Source: Dietzia cinnamea NBRC 102147
Lineage (GTDB): Bacteria; Actinomycetota; Actinomycetes; Mycobacteriales; Mycobacteriaceae
Assembly: GCF_001571065.1 (NCBI RefSeq)
Contig: NZ_BCSW01000002.1
Location: 101,644-165,643, forward strand
Length of the DNA stretch: 64,000 nucleotides
Direction: 5' to 3'
Both the position numbers and the translations under genes were made by a program. The notes under the pieces are model-generated. The model saw only the letters and a list, made by a program, of their open reading frames with translations. It did no database searches and was not told the origin of the DNA. Below are positions 1 to 8,502 of this stretch, in pieces. Positions within the stretch are counted from its first letter, which is position 1. Each line of letters starts with the position of its first letter.

Positions 1-474
1 CGGCGGCTGGCCCGCGCGCACCCGGCGGTGGCCGCGGTGGTGGCGGACACGTGGGACGGCCTCCCACTCGCGGACGGCTGCGTCGACCTCGTGCAGGTGG
101 TCTTCGCACCCCGCAATCCGTCGGAGTTCGCGCGTGTGCTGCGCCCGGGCGGGACGCTGGTCGTCGCGGTGCCCGGGGAGGGGCACCTCGAGCCGCTGCG
201 GTCGGCCGGGGGACTGCTCGAGCCGGCGCCGGACAAGGCCGCGAGACTCGACTCCGAACTGGCGGCAGCCTTCGAGCCGGGCCCGGTCCGCGTCGTCGAC
301 CAGCGCACCGAGGTGCCCGCGGCGGTCGCCGTCGACCTCGCGCTCATGGGGCCCAGCGGGGTGCACCTCGACCGGTCACGGCTGGAGGCCGCCCTCGGCG
401 CCGACGACCGGCCGGTCCGGCTGCACGTCGAGGTGCGCTCCTACCGCGTGCCGCTGGGCGACCGCCGCTACTGA
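1..474 (+). CDS. RlmA-type 23S rRNA (guanine) methyltransferase, 3' part
   Basis: The reading frame is open from the first base, so this is the C-terminal part of a gene that begins outside the window; 157 codons are visible. The protein resembles the C-terminal half of the class I SAM-dependent methyltransferases of the RlmA/TlrB/RrmA group, which methylate a guanine of 23S rRNA. Visible family features are the acidic strand-loop DTWDGLPLADGCVDLV (about residues 16-31 of the fragment), the FAPRNPSEFARVLRPGG segment that follows motif IV, and the late 'MGPSGVHL' stretch. The N-terminal zinc ribbon expected in this family would lie upstream and cannot be checked. It converges on glgM with a 54-bp gap. 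The identification rests on overall similarity to the family; a generic SAM methyltransferase is the alternative. Confidence 0.72.
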   Translation, partial: RRLARAHPAVAAVVADTWDGLPLADGCVDLVQVVFAPRNPSEFARVLRPGGTLVVAVPGEGHLEPLRSAGGLLEPAPDKAARLDSELAAAFEPGPVRVVDQRTEVPAAVAVDLALMGPSGVHLDRSRLEAALGADDRPVRLHVEVRSYRVPLGDRRY

Positions 475-528
475 CGATCCGGGCGTGCGGGCGTGCGGGC
501 GCACCGGGCGGCCGCCGTCGGCACGGCG

Positions 529-1695
529 CTACAGCAGCGAGGAGTACATCCGGTGGGTCTGCTCGGCGATCGCCTGCCACGAGAACCGGGACACGGCCCG
601 CTCCTTGCCGGCCCGGCCCATCCGCGCCGCCCGCTCGGGATCCGCGATCAGCTCGTTGACCGCCTCCGCGAGCCCCCGCTCGAACGCCCCGGTCGCCGAC
701 TCGTCGTAGTGGACGAGGACGCCCGTCTCGCCGTCGACGACGACCTCCGGTATCCCACCGACGTCGGAGGCCACCACGGCGGTGTCACACGCCATGGCCT
801 CGAGGTTGACGATGCCCAGCGGCTCGTACACCGACGGGCACGCGAACACCGTCGCGGCGGACAGGATCTCGATGACCTCCTCGCGCGGCAGCATGTCGCG
901 CAGCCAGAAGACCCCGTCCCGTGCCGCCCTGAGCTCGGCGACCAGTGACTCCATCTCGGCCGCGATCTCCGGGGTGTCCGGCGCGCCCGCGCACAACACC
1001 AACTGGGCGTCCGGGTGGAAGTCGCGGGCGGCCCGCACGAGATGCGGCACGCCCTTCTGCCGGGTGATCCGCCCGACGAACGCCACGATCGGACGGTCCG
1101 GGTCGACCCCGTGGCGCCGCAGTACCGAGTCCTCCCCGGAGAACGTCTCGACCGGCGCCCACACCGCGGTGTCGATGCCGTTGAGGATCACGTGGATGCG
1201 GCCCGGCTCGACCTCGGGGTAGACACGCAGGATCTCGTCCTTCATCCGGGCGCTCACCGCGACCACGGCGTCGGCGTTCGCGAACGCGTTGCGCTCCGAC
1301 CACGACGAGACCCGGTAGCCGCCTCCCAGTTGCTCGGCCTTCCACGGCCGGCTCGGTTCGAGCGAGTGCGCCGACACCACGTGGGGGACGCCGTAGAGCT
1401 GACCGGCCAGATGCCCTGCGAGCCCCGTGTACCAGGTGTGGGAGTGGACGATGTCCGCCCCCTCGGCCGCGACGGACATCCGCAGGCCGGCGGACAGGGT
1501 CTGGATCGCGGGATTGGCGTCGGGCCCCAGCTCCGGGTCGGGGCGGAACGCGCGGGCGGTGTCGCGGTCCGCGCCCATGCACAGCACGTCCACGTCGCAC
1601 AGCGGCCGCAGGTTGGCCACCAGTTCGGTCACGTGTACCCCGGCCCCGCCGTAGACCTCCGGCGGGTACTCCCTCGTCATCATCGCTACTCGCAC
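529..1695 (-). CDS. glgM: Alpha-maltose-1-phosphate synthase / glycogen synthase (GT4)
   Basis: The 388-residue protein has the two-domain GT-B fold of actinobacterial glycogen synthases. The N-terminal start motif is REYPPEVYGGAGVHVTEL (about residues 8-25), the second domain begins near FVGRITRQKG, and the nucleotide-binding E-x7-E signature is in YEPLGIVNLEAM. In mycobacteria the orthologue (Rv1212c, 387 aa) makes alpha-maltose-1-phosphate from ADP-glucose and glucose-1-phosphate for the GlgE route; whether it does this or elongates glycogen here is inference. The GTG at 1695 is chosen because it matches the family N-terminus. The longer frame to 1857 adds an Arg/Pro-rich segment with no homology and would run over glgC. 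A TACCTT box lies 7 nt upstream and no Shine-Dalgarno is visible, so the mRNA may be leaderless. Divergent from glgC, which supplies ADP-glucose. Confidence 0.9.
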   Translation of the reverse strand: MRVAMMTREYPPEVYGGAGVHVTELVANLRPLCDVDVLCMGADRDTARAFRPDPELGPDANPAIQTLSAGLRMSVAAEGADIVHSHTWYTGLAGHLAGQLYGVPHVVSAHSLEPSRPWKAEQLGGGYRVSSWSERNAFANADAVVAVSARMKDEILRVYPEVEPGRIHVILNGIDTAVWAPVETFSGEDSVLRRHGVDPDRPIVAFVGRITRQKGVPHLVRAARDFHPDAQLVLCAGAPDTPEIAAEMESLVAELRAARDGVFWLRDMLPREEVIEILSAATVFACPSVYEPLGIVNLEAMACDTAVVASDVGGIPEVVVDGETGVLVHYDESATGAFERGLAEAVNELIADPERAARMGRAGKERAVSRFSWQAIAEQTHRMYSSLL

Positions 1696-1702
1696 ACCGG
1701 CC

Positions 1703-1708
1703 AAGGTA
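1703..1708 (-). promoter_or_regulatory. Putative -10 box of glgM (leaderless)
   Basis: TACCTT on the minus strand (TANNNT), 7 nt before the GTG at 1695, with no ribosome binding site between them. The position predicts a transcript that starts at or next to the start codon. Confidence 0.45.
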
Positions 1709-1827
1709 GTCGCTCGGGCCCCCGCCCGAGGCGTGCCCGGTGAACGCCGCCCGTCGCCGGGGTGACGACCGGGCGCGCGACGGGGGTCAAAGCGCCCGTT
1801 GCCCCGTGGCGGGTCGCGCGGAGTCGA

Positions 1828-1833
1828 TACGGT
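1828..1833 (+). promoter_or_regulatory. Putative -10 box of glgC (leaderless)
   Basis: TACGGT fits the actinobacterial TANNNT -10 consensus and ends 6 nt before the GTG start of glgC at 1840. No Shine-Dalgarno is seen. Divergent glgM has the same arrangement on the other strand, so the two genes share a 144-bp control region. Confidence 0.45.
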
Positions 1834-1839
1834 GGGGTC

Positions 1840-3066
1840 GTGAGGAACCAGCCGCATGTCCTAGCAATCGTCCTCGCCGGCGGCGAGGGCAAGCGACTCT
1901 TCCCGCTCACGGCGGACCGCGCGAAACCCGCCGTGCCGTTCGGCGGGTCCTACCGGCTCATCGACTTCGTGCTGAGCAACCTCGTCAACGCCGGGTTCAT
2001 GCGCATCTGCGTCCTCACCCAATACAAGTCGCACTCCCTGGACCGCCACATCGCGCAGGTGTGGCACATGCGGGGCATGGGCGGCGAGTACGTGGCCCCC
2101 GTGCCGGCCCAGCAGCGGCTCGGGCCCCGCTGGTACACGGGTTCGGCCGACGCGATCCTGCAGTCGCTCAACCTCGTCCACGACGAGAAGCCCGACCACA
2201 TCGTCGTCTTCGGCGCCGACCACGTGTACCGCATGGACCCGCGCCAGATGCTCGACCACCACATCACCACCGGCGCCGCGGTGACGGTCGCCGGGATCCG
2301 TGTCCCCCGCGACGAGGCGTTCGCCTTCGGCTGCATCGACGCCGGCGAGGACGACATCATCCGCGGCTGGGTGGAGAAGCCCTCCGACCCGCCCGGCACC
2401 CCCGACGACCCGGACGCGACCTTCGCGTCGATGGGTAACTACATCTTCACCACGGACGCGCTCATCGAGACCCTGAGGGCGGACGCCGAGAAGCCCGACT
2501 CCTCCCACGACATGGGCGGCGACATCATCCCCGCCCTGGTGGAGCAGGAGCGCGCCTACGTCTACGACTTCGCCCGCAACGACGTGCCCGGCGAGACCGA
2601 GCGCGACCGCGGCTACTGGCGCGACGTCGGCACCATCGACGCGTTCTACGACGCCCATATGGACCTCGTCTCGGTCCACCCGGTGTTCAACCTCTACAAC
2701 GACCGGTGGCCCATCCGCACCCAGCAGGACAACCTGCCGCCCGCGAAGTTCGTCAACGGCGGGATGTCGCAGGAGTCGATGGTCGGGGCGGGCACGATCA
2801 TCTCCGCGGCCACCGTGCGCAACTCGGTCGTGTCCAACAACGTGGTCGTCGAGGACGGCGCCGTGGTCGAGGGCAGCGTCCTCATGCCGGGGGTGCGCAT
2901 CGGCCGCGGCGCGGTCGTGCGCAAGGCGATCGTCGACAAGAACTGCCACATCGGCGACGGGGACCTCATCGGCGTCGACCACGAACGCGACCGGAAGCGG
3001 TTCCCCATCAGCGCGGGCGGGGTCGTCAGCGTCGCCAAGAACACCGTCACGTCCCTGCCGGGCTGA
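1840..3066 (+). CDS. glgC: Glucose-1-phosphate adenylyltransferase
   Basis: GlgC makes ADP-glucose from ATP and glucose-1-phosphate, the committed step of glycogen/alpha-glucan synthesis. The 408-residue product starts with the pyrophosphorylase signature [16 protein letters not shown] (residues 9-24) and the KPAVPFGG loop (29-36). The central sugar-phosphate region is intact ([23 protein letters not shown]), and the C-terminus is a left-handed beta-helix with hexapeptide-like repeats ([19 protein letters not shown]). GTG 1840 gives the usual family length (about 404 aa in M. tuberculosis); the longer frame from 1762 adds a non-conserved segment. The next gene is convergent, so glgC appears monocistronic, and glgM would use its product. 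Confidence 0.95.
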   Translation: MRNQPHVLAIVLAGGEGKRLFPLTADRAKPAVPFGGSYRLIDFVLSNLVNAGFMRICVLTQYKSHSLDRHIAQVWHMRGMGGEYVAPVPAQQRLGPRWYTGSADAILQSLNLVHDEKPDHIVVFGADHVYRMDPRQMLDHHITTGAAVTVAGIRVPRDEAFAFGCIDAGEDDIIRGWVEKPSDPPGTPDDPDATFASMGNYIFTTDALIETLRADAEKPDSSHDMGGDIIPALVEQERAYVYDFARNDVPGETERDRGYWRDVGTIDAFYDAHMDLVSVHPVFNLYNDRWPIRTQQDNLPPAKFVNGGMSQESMVGAGTIISAATVRNSVVSNNVVVEDGAVVEGSVLMPGVRIGRGAVVRKAIVDKNCHIGDGDLIGVDHERDRKRFPISAGGVVSVAKNTVTSLPG

Positions 3067-3086
3067 TCGCCGGGCGCGCCGGGCGG

Positions 3087-3122
3087 CGTGACGGGTCAGA
3101 GCGTGACGGGTCAGAGCGTGAC
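3087..3122. repeat. 15-bp direct repeat covering a stop codon
   Basis: Two perfect copies of CGTGACGGGTCAGAG (3087-3101 and 3102-3116) are followed by a partial third (3117-3122). On the minus strand the repeat encodes the last codons and the stop of the methyltransferase gene (Thr-Leu-stop), so a second copy of the same ending follows the real stop. It looks like a small tandem duplication. Confidence 0.8.
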
Positions 3123-3719
3123 GACGGTGAGCCCGGCGCCCACCGGCAGGAGCGTCACGTGGGCGTGCTCCGGGAGGTCCGTGTCCTCCGGCAGGGGCGC
3201 GTGCTCGCCGATGAGCACGAGCGCCCCGCCGGAGCGCAGCAGCTGGTGCGACCGCGAGATCAGGCGCGTCACCGAGTGGGCGGGGACGTCCGCGACCACC
3301 AGGTCGTATGCGCCGTCGGTGAGCTTGTCCGCGACCTCCAGCGGGCGGGCCGCGATGTAGCGCGCCGCCGAGGAGGGATGACCCGCCCCGCGGACCGCGG
3401 CCCGCGCGGCGTCGAGGTGGTGCGGATCCTCGGTGATGCACGTGACCACGGCCCCGGACCCCTGTCCCGCCGCCGCGAGGATCGCGAGTGCGGGGACACC
3501 CGGCGCCGGCGTGATGCACACCGCGGCGCGGGTGCCGTTCAGCCGGGCGATCATCCGGATGGCCTCCGCGGTCGGGGCGTCCGGTGAGGGCGCACCCAGT
3601 TCGTCGGCCTCGGCGCGGGCCGGGGCGTAGAGGGAGTCGTCGACGAGGGCCGCGCTCCGGTGCGCCAGCCCGTCGGCTCCGGAGCGGTCGGTGGCGGGGA
3701 GATCAGAGGAATCGGACAC
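3111..3719 (-). CDS. Class I SAM-dependent O-methyltransferase (Rv1220c-like)
   Basis: The 202-residue protein belongs to the small O-methyltransferase family (methyltransferase family 3 / CCoAOMT-like). The SAM-binding strand is around ITPAPGVPALAILAAAG (about residues 69-85), the motif with the acidic residue is VVTCITEDPHHLDAA, and motif IV is YDLVVADVPAH. The substrate is unknown. The gene lies divergently just before sigE, exactly as Rv1220c does in M. tuberculosis, which supports orthology but not a function. The GTG start at 3719 is preceded by TACGCT with a 6-nt spacer and no ribosome binding site, so a leaderless message is likely. Its last codons and stop are duplicated downstream. 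Confidence 0.8.
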   Translation of the reverse strand: MSDSSDLPATDRSGADGLAHRSAALVDDSLYAPARAEADELGAPSPDAPTAEAIRMIARLNGTRAAVCITPAPGVPALAILAAAGQGSGAVVTCITEDPHHLDAARAAVRGAGHPSSAARYIAARPLEVADKLTDGAYDLVVADVPAHSVTRLISRSHQLLRSGGALVLIGEHAPLPEDTDLPEHAHVTLLPVGAGLTVVTL

Positions 3720-3725
3720 CCGAGC

Positions 3726-3731
3726 AGCGTA
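3726..3731 (-). promoter_or_regulatory. Putative -10 box of the O-methyltransferase gene
   Basis: TACGCT on the minus strand, 6 nt before the GTG at 3719; no Shine-Dalgarno. Confidence 0.42.
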
Positions 3732-3812
3732 TCGCCGCGGACCGGCGCAGCGGCGACCAACGCGCGGTGACCGGATCGGTACAAAACTCTCAGTGCGATC
3801 TCAGTACGCGTA

Positions 3813-3818
3813 TACCGT
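3813..3818 (+). promoter_or_regulatory. Possible sigE promoter -10 region
   Basis: TATACCGT at 3811-3818 contains TACCGT, a TANNNT match about 100 nt before the sigE start. Two CTCAGT repeats lie 5' of it (around 3788-3806). No GGAAC/GTT-type ECF promoter was recognised here. Assignment is weak. Confidence 0.25.
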
Positions 3819-3919
3819 GAGGACAGACCGGTAGGGGACAGTGGTCAGACGTCGCGCCACGAGGGCGCGAACCACCACCGCGCGGGGACACGCCCCGCGC
3901 CGGAAGGCGGCGGCAGCGC

Positions 3920-4540
3920 ATGTACTCACGAACCGTGCACGGGACGACGATCGCCCCGGTGGCCCCCGACGAGTCGGCAGGCACCGCACGATTCGACTCG
4001 ACCGGCGACGCGGCGGACATGCCCACCTGGTCCCAACTGGTCGCCCAGCACGGTGACCGGGTCTACCGCCTCGCGTTCCGACTCTGCGGCAACGCCCATG
4101 ACGCGGAGGACATCACGCAGGAGGCGTTCATCCGCGTCTTCCGGTCCCTCGACCGCTACAAGCCCGGGACCTTCGAGGGGTGGATGCACCGGATCGTCAC
4201 CAACCTCTTCCTCGACATGGCCCGGCGACGCTCGCGCATTCGCTTCGAGACCCTGCCCGAGGACGCCGAACGCGTCCCCGGGCGCGAGCGGAGCCCGGAG
4301 CAGGTCCTGGCCGACGAGACGTTCGACCCGGTGCTGCAGGCGGCGCTCGACAACCTGACCCCGGAGTTCCGGGCGGCCGTCGTCCTCAGCGACATCGAGG
4401 ACCTCAGCTACGAGGAGGTCGGCCGCATCCTCGGGGTGAAGATGGGTACCGTCCGCAGCCGTATCCACCGCGGCCGCGCCGCCCTGCGCGCCGAGCTCGA
4501 GGCCGCCGGGGTCACCGGAGCGCACCAGCGGTCCAGCTGA
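3920..4540 (+). CDS. sigE: ECF RNA polymerase sigma factor SigE
   Basis: A 206-residue ECF sigma factor. Region 2 spans about residues 41-105 ([20 protein letters not shown], then the [20 protein letters not shown] helix that melts and binds the -10 element). Region 4 spans about 142-192 with the helix-turn-helix [20 protein letters not shown]. In M. tuberculosis SigE drives the surface/heat/detergent stress response; the same gene order sigE-rseA-htrA-tatB here supports the same role. The ATG at 3920 has a GGAAGG 13 nt upstream, a rather long spacer; Met34 (4019) is a plausible shorter start because conservation begins there. Alternative starts are known in mycobacterial sigE, so the N-terminus is uncertain. 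Confidence 0.9.
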   Translation: MYSRTVHGTTIAPVAPDESAGTARFDSTGDAADMPTWSQLVAQHGDRVYRLAFRLCGNAHDAEDITQEAFIRVFRSLDRYKPGTFEGWMHRIVTNLFLDMARRRSRIRFETLPEDAERVPGRERSPEQVLADETFDPVLQAALDNLTPEFRAAVVLSDIEDLSYEEVGRILGVKMGTVRSRIHRGRAALRAELEAAGVTGAHQRSS

Positions 4541-4643
4541 GCCGCCGCGTCCGACGGCGGGAACAGCGGAGCCGTTTCGGACGTTGACCCATCGAGATCG
4601 GGCGGGACACCGCCCCGCAGGCCGACGGTCGGGAGGGCGTGGC

Positions 4644-5087
4644 GTGGATCGACATCGTCACGGGCGCGGCTCCGCGCCCGAGTTCAGGTTGTCGCAGACG
4701 TCCGCGCGGGAAGTGGTCGGCCGGACCGGGCCGCCGCGGACGCGGGAGCACTTCCTGTCCACCGACCACCTCTCCATCGAGGCCGCGGCAGCGTACGTCG
4801 ACGGCCGGCTGCCCGAGGCCGGCCAGTCCCGCGCGGACGCGCACCTCGCCCGCTGCGCCAACTGCCGCCGCGAGGTCGAGGGGCAGCGCGAGGCGCGCCA
4901 CGCGCTGCGGGGCTCGGGACCCATCCACATGCCCCGCGAGCTACTCGAGCGACTACGCAACCTGGACGATCTGACCGTGGCCGCTCACGGGCCAGCCGAC
5001 GACCGGGACGGGACGCCCGCCCCCGCGGAGGCGTCCGCGACCGCGTGGGCGAGGCTGCTTCGCCGGCTGCGGCGACGCGGCCGTTAG
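4644..5087 (+). CDS. rseA: Zinc-binding anti-sigma factor RseA
   Basis: The product (147 aa from GTG 4644) has the anti-sigma zinc motif His67-x3-Cys71-x2-Cys74 (AHLARCANCRREV), preceded by STDHLSIEAAAAYVDGRL, which matches the M. tuberculosis RseA region STEHLSIEAIAAFVDG. Such proteins hold their sigma factor inactive; in mycobacteria release follows thiol oxidation or phosphorylation and Clp proteolysis. There is no membrane segment, so it is cytoplasmic. The GTG at 4644 has a GGGAGGG box 6 nt upstream, better than the 5'-longer frame from 4584. It lies 103 bp after sigE and directly before htrA. Confidence 0.85.
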   Translation: MDRHRHGRGSAPEFRLSQTSAREVVGRTGPPRTREHFLSTDHLSIEAAAAYVDGRLPEAGQSRADAHLARCANCRREVEGQREARHALRGSGPIHMPRELLERLRNLDDLTVAAHGPADDRDGTPAPAEASATAWARLLRRLRRRGR

Positions 5088-5090
5088 GGT
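5085..5090 (+). promoter_or_regulatory. Putative -10 box of htrA
   Basis: TAGGGT overlapping the rseA stop codon, 7 nt before the GTG at 5098. It suggests that htrA also has its own leaderless transcript besides read-through from sigE-rseA. Confidence 0.35.
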
Positions 5091-5097
5091 GGGCCGG

Positions 5098-6618
5098 GTG
5101 GAGGACCAGAGTGGCGTGCGCGGGGCGACGGGGCGCGACGAGGAGCCGGACCGCCCCCTGCGCGAGCCGGCACCCATCCACCGACCGGCCGTCGATCCGG
5201 ACGTCGTCGCCCTGTTCTCCCGCCCCGAGGGCGTCTCCGGTGGATTCGACCCCACCTCCGCCACCGGCGCCGTGGGCAGCGCCGACCCGGGCGTCGTCCG
5301 TGACGCCGATCCCGCACTGGCGCAGGCGTTCGGCCCCGGCCCGGAGAGCCCCCGGGGTATCGAACGTCATCCGGAGTGGCAGGACGAGGCCGCCACGCCC
5401 CCGGCGCGCACACCCGACCCCTGGCGTGACCCGCAGGCCCCGGTCGGTCTCGGCGCTCCCGCCGTGGCGGCCACTCCCGAGCCGCGCCCCGTCGACCTGT
5501 CCGGTGCGGACGAGGCCCCACCGGCCCGGCTCTCGCTCTCCGAGGCGCTGTTCGAGCGCCGACTGAGCAGGCGGGCGCTGGCCGGGGCGATCGCGGCCGT
5601 CGCCGTCGTCGCCCTCGCCGGCGGTGCCATCGGCGCCGTCGTCGCCGATTCCGCCCGCGTCCTCACCACCTCGACCGTCCGCATCGCCGACGCGCCGGAC
5701 AACGTCCTGCGCCCCGACAATCCGGTCGGCGAGGTCGCACGGCGGGTCCAACCCGCCGTCGTCAACATCCAGGTCTCCACCCCGTCGGCCCGCGGGGAGG
5801 GCTCCGGCATCGTCATCGACCCCCAGGGATACATCGTCACCAACAACCACGTCGTCACCATGGACGGTGCCGCCGACCGCGCCGACATCGACGTCATCTT
5901 CCCCGACGGCTCCCGCGCCGCGGCGGAGATGGTCGGCCGCGACCCCGCCACGGACCTGGCGGTCCTCAAGGTCGAGGACGTCCAGAACCTCACCGTCGCC
6001 ACCCTCGGAAACTCCGACGACGTCCAGGTCGGCGAGCAGGTCATCGCGATCGGATCCCCGCTCGGACTGGCGCGGACGGTCACCGAGGGGATCGTCTCCG
6101 CGACCCGGCGGCCGATCGCGCTGGGGGAGTCGACCTCCGACGGCGACGTGGTGATCGACGCCATCCAGACCGACGCCGCCATCAACCCCGGCAACTCCGG
6201 CGGGCCGCTCATTGACGGCACCGGGGCGGTCATCGGGATCAACACCTCGATCTTCACGCAGTCCGGCGGATCCATCGGCCTCGGCTTCGCGATCCCCGTC
6301 AACGACGTCCGCGACATCGCCACCTCACTCATGACCGAGGGGTCGGTCCGACACGCGACGATCGGGGTCAACGCCCGTAAGGCGGACAACGGCGCGGTCG
6401 AGGGCGCGGAGATCGTCAACGTGCGCGAGGGATCGCCCGCCCAGTCCGGCGGACTACGCGAGGGCGACGTCGTCACCCGCGTCGGGGAGCGACGGGTGCG
6501 CTCGTCCGACGAACTCGTGGTGGCGGTCCGCCGCGCCGGTGCGGACGTCGACGTCCCGGTCGAGGTCATCCGCGGCGGATCACGCGTCGAGCTGACCGTC
6601 CGTCCCACGCTCGGCTGA
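5098..6618 (+). CDS. htrA: HtrA/DegP-like membrane serine protease with PDZ domain
   Basis: A 506-residue envelope protease. Residues about 1-155 form a Pro/Asp-rich cytoplasmic region, followed by one membrane helix (about 161-184, [20 protein letters not shown]). The trypsin-like domain carries the triad His251 (TNNHVV), Asp286 (ATDLAVLKV) and Ser367 (NPGNSGGP). A PDZ domain follows (about 415-500, [19 protein letters not shown]). In mycobacteria the orthologue (Rv1223) is part of the sigE unit and acts on misfolded or cell-wall proteins. GTG 5098 is preferred to GTG 5089 because a TAGGGT box sits 7 nt before it; neither has a good ribosome binding site. The rseA stop lies 10 bp upstream. 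Confidence 0.92.
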   Translation: MEDQSGVRGATGRDEEPDRPLREPAPIHRPAVDPDVVALFSRPEGVSGGFDPTSATGAVGSADPGVVRDADPALAQAFGPGPESPRGIERHPEWQDEAATPPARTPDPWRDPQAPVGLGAPAVAATPEPRPVDLSGADEAPPARLSLSEALFERRLSRRALAGAIAAVAVVALAGGAIGAVVADSARVLTTSTVRIADAPDNVLRPDNPVGEVARRVQPAVVNIQVSTPSARGEGSGIVIDPQGYIVTNNHVVTMDGAADRADIDVIFPDGSRAAAEMVGRDPATDLAVLKVEDVQNLTVATLGNSDDVQVGEQVIAIGSPLGLARTVTEGIVSATRRPIALGESTSDGDVVIDAIQTDAAINPGNSGGPLIDGTGAVIGINTSIFTQSGGSIGLGFAIPVNDVRDIATSLMTEGSVRHATIGVNARKADNGAVEGAEIVNVREGSPAQSGGLREGDVVTRVGERRVRSSDELVVAVRRAGADVDVPVEVIRGGSRVELTVRPTLG

Positions 6619-6669
6619 GCCCGGGGGTCACCCGCGCAGGTCACGCTCCCGCTCGCGCGCGCCACGACG

Positions 6670-6675
6670 TATCCT
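6670..6675 (+). promoter_or_regulatory. Putative -10 box of tatB (leaderless)
   Basis: TATCCT, 7 nt before the ATG at 6683, with no Shine-Dalgarno. Confidence 0.42.
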
Positions 6676-6682
6676 GACTGCG

Positions 6683-7174
6683 ATGTTCACAAACGTGGGG
6701 TGGTCCGAGCTCCTGGTCCTCGGGGTGATCGCACTGGTCGTCCTGGGGCCCGAGCGTCTGCCCGAGGCCGCCCGCTGGCTGGCGTCCGCGATCCGCAAGG
6801 TCCGCGAGTTCGCCAGCAACGCGCAGCAACAGCTCAAGGACGACTACGGGACCGACTTCGAGGAGTTCCGCGAGCCGCTCAAGCAGCTCAACGACCTGCG
6901 CGGCATGAGCCCCCGCGCCATGGTCACCAAGCACCTGCTGGACGGCGACGACTCCCTGTTCACCGGGGACTTCGGCGCCGCCGCTCCCGCTGGAGGTGCC
7001 GCCGTCGCGGGAGGCGCCGGCGCGGCCGGCTCCGCGGGCGGCGGGACCGCGGCCGAGCCGCGCCGCTCGACCCGCCCGCCGGCCACCACCCCGCCCGCGG
7101 CCGGCCGGGACGCGGACGCCCCCGGCGACACGGCGCCGGCGTCCGGTCCGGTCTGGGACCTCGACGCCACCTGA
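6683..7174 (+). CDS. tatB: Sec-independent protein translocase subunit TatB
   Basis: A 163-residue TatA/TatB-family protein: short N-terminal membrane helix (about residues 6-20, [21 protein letters not shown]), the conserved GPERLP hinge, then an amphipathic helix ([18 protein letters not shown]) and a charged region. The C-terminal third is an Ala/Gly/Pro-rich tail of low complexity. The glutamate in the membrane segment (WSELLVL) is typical of TatB rather than TatA. TatB and TatC recognise twin-arginine signal peptides in the membrane. It stands after htrA as in M. tuberculosis (Rv1224), but its own TATCCT box suggests a separate promoter. Convergent with mrp. Confidence 0.9.
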   Translation: MFTNVGWSELLVLGVIALVVLGPERLPEAARWLASAIRKVREFASNAQQQLKDDYGTDFEEFREPLKQLNDLRGMSPRAMVTKHLLDGDDSLFTGDFGAAAPAGGAAVAGGAGAAGSAGGGTAAEPRRSTRPPATTPPAAGRDADAPGDTAPASGPVWDLDAT

Positions 7175-7212
7175 GGTCGGACGTCGGGTGGGCTATCGCC
7201 CGCCCGGAGGCG

Positions 7213-7280
7213 GTAGGCGACCCCGCCCGGGGGCTGTAGGCGACCCCGCCCGGGGGCTGTAGGCGACCCCGCCCGGGGGC
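7213..7280. repeat. Three tandem copies of a 23-bp GC-rich unit
   Basis: The unit GTAGGCGACCCCGCCCGGGGGC(T) begins at 7213, 7236 and 7259, giving two full and one nearly full copy. Each contains a GC-rich inverted segment (GCCCGGGGGC). The array lies between the convergent tatB and mrp genes, directly before a perfect hairpin. It is probably an intergenic slippage product. Confidence 0.85.
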
Positions 7281-7301
7281 GGCGGGGCGTGACGCCCCGC
7301 C
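7281..7301. terminator. Hairpin between convergent tatB and mrp
   Basis: Perfect 9-bp inverted repeat GGCGGGGCG - TGA - CGCCCCGCC. There is no U-tract, as is common in high-GC actinobacteria. It could end transcription from both sides. Confidence 0.6.
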
Positions 7302-7323
7302 GGCCATCCGAGATGCCGGTCCG

Positions 7324-8463
7324 TCAGAGGTGACGTGTGGTGTCGATCCCCAGGTTCATCCCCGCCAGGCCCCGGGGTCGCACGGCCAGGCCGTCAGCGA
7401 TCTCGCGGTACGCGCGCCCCGACGGTGACTCGGGCTCGGCCAGGACGATCGGCGTGCCCTCGTCCCCGTGCTCGCGCACGGCCTGCTCGAGCGGCACCTG
7501 ACCGAGGAGCTTGACGGGTGCGCCGACCGAGCGGGACAGGTTGGCCGCGACCTCCGCGCCGCCGCCGGTACCGAACACGTCCATGCGGGTGCCGTCGGGC
7601 AGCTCCAGCCACGACATGTTCTCGATGACACCGGCGATCCGCTGACGGGTCTGCAGCGCGATCGACCCCGCGCGCTCGGCGACCTCGGCGGCCGCCTGCT
7701 GCGGAGTGGTGACCACGAGGATCTCCGCCGACGGGATGAGCTGGGCGATCGAGATGGCCACGTCGCCGGTGCCCGGGGGCAGGTCCATCAGCAGGACGTC
7801 GAGGTCGCCCCAGTACACGTCGGCGAGGAACTGCTGCAGGGCCCGGTGGAGCATCGGACCACGCCAGACGACCGGGGTGTTGCCCTTCGTGAACTGCGCG
7901 ATCGAGATGACCTTCACGTCGTGCGCCACGGGCGGGAGGATCATCTGCTCGACCTGGGTCGGCCGGGCGTCGGTGCCGAGCATCCGCGGGATCGAGTGCC
8001 CGTAGATATCCGCGTCGAGCACGCCCACGGACAGGCCGCGGGACGCCAGCGCCGTCGCAAGATTGACCGTCGCGGTGGACTTGCCCACGCCGCCCTTGCC
8101 CGAGGCGACCGCGTAGACCCGGGTGAGGTTGCCGGGTTGGGCGAACGGGATGACGGGTTCCGCCGCGTCACCACGGAGGTGCTTGCGCAGTTCGGTGCGC
8201 TGCTCGTCGCTCATGACGTCGAGCTCGACGGCGACCTCGCCGACGCCCGGGACGTCGGACACCGCCGAGCGGACGCGGTCGCTGATCGTGTCCTGCATCG
8301 GACACGAGGCGACGGTCAGGTAGATGCCGACATCGACGCGGCCGGTCGCGGGGTCCACCTCGACGCCCTTGACCATGCCGAGCTCGGTGAGCGGCTTGCG
8401 GATCTCCGGATCGTCGACCTTGGCCAGTGCGGCGCGGATCGATTCTTCGCTGGGTGCACTCAT
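7324..8463 (-). CDS. mrp: Mrp/ApbC/NBP35-type iron-sulfur carrier P-loop ATPase
   Basis: The 379-residue protein has an N-terminal MIP18/DUF59 domain (about residues 5-85, with TVASCPMQDTI) and a ParA-like ATPase domain. The deviant Walker A is ASGKGGVGKST (120-130); later motifs are VLDADIYGHSIPRMLG and MDLPPGTGDVAISI. Family members bind and transfer Fe-S clusters. The CxxC that ligates the cluster in E. coli Mrp/ApbC is absent from the equivalent place (IENMSWLELPDGTRMDVFGT), as also in mycobacterial Mrp (Rv1229c). The ATG at 8463 has TAGACT 9 nt upstream and no ribosome binding site. Confidence 0.9.
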   Translation of the reverse strand: MSAPSEESIRAALAKVDDPEIRKPLTELGMVKGVEVDPATGRVDVGIYLTVASCPMQDTISDRVRSAVSDVPGVGEVAVELDVMSDEQRTELRKHLRGDAAEPVIPFAQPGNLTRVYAVASGKGGVGKSTATVNLATALASRGLSVGVLDADIYGHSIPRMLGTDARPTQVEQMILPPVAHDVKVISIAQFTKGNTPVVWRGPMLHRALQQFLADVYWGDLDVLLMDLPPGTGDVAISIAQLIPSAEILVVTTPQQAAAEVAERAGSIALQTRQRIAGVIENMSWLELPDGTRMDVFGTGGGAEVAANLSRSVGAPVKLLGQVPLEQAVREHGDEGTPIVLAEPESPSGRAYREIADGLAVRPRGLAGMNLGIDTTRHL

Positions 8464-8472
8464 GATGCCCCG

Positions 8473-8478
8473 AGTCTA
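8473..8478 (-). promoter_or_regulatory. Putative -10 box of mrp
   Basis: TAGACT on the minus strand, 9 nt before the ATG at 8463; predicts a leaderless or nearly leaderless message. Confidence 0.38.
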
Positions 8479-8502
8479 GGGGTCGCGGCACCCCGTGACG
8501 AT

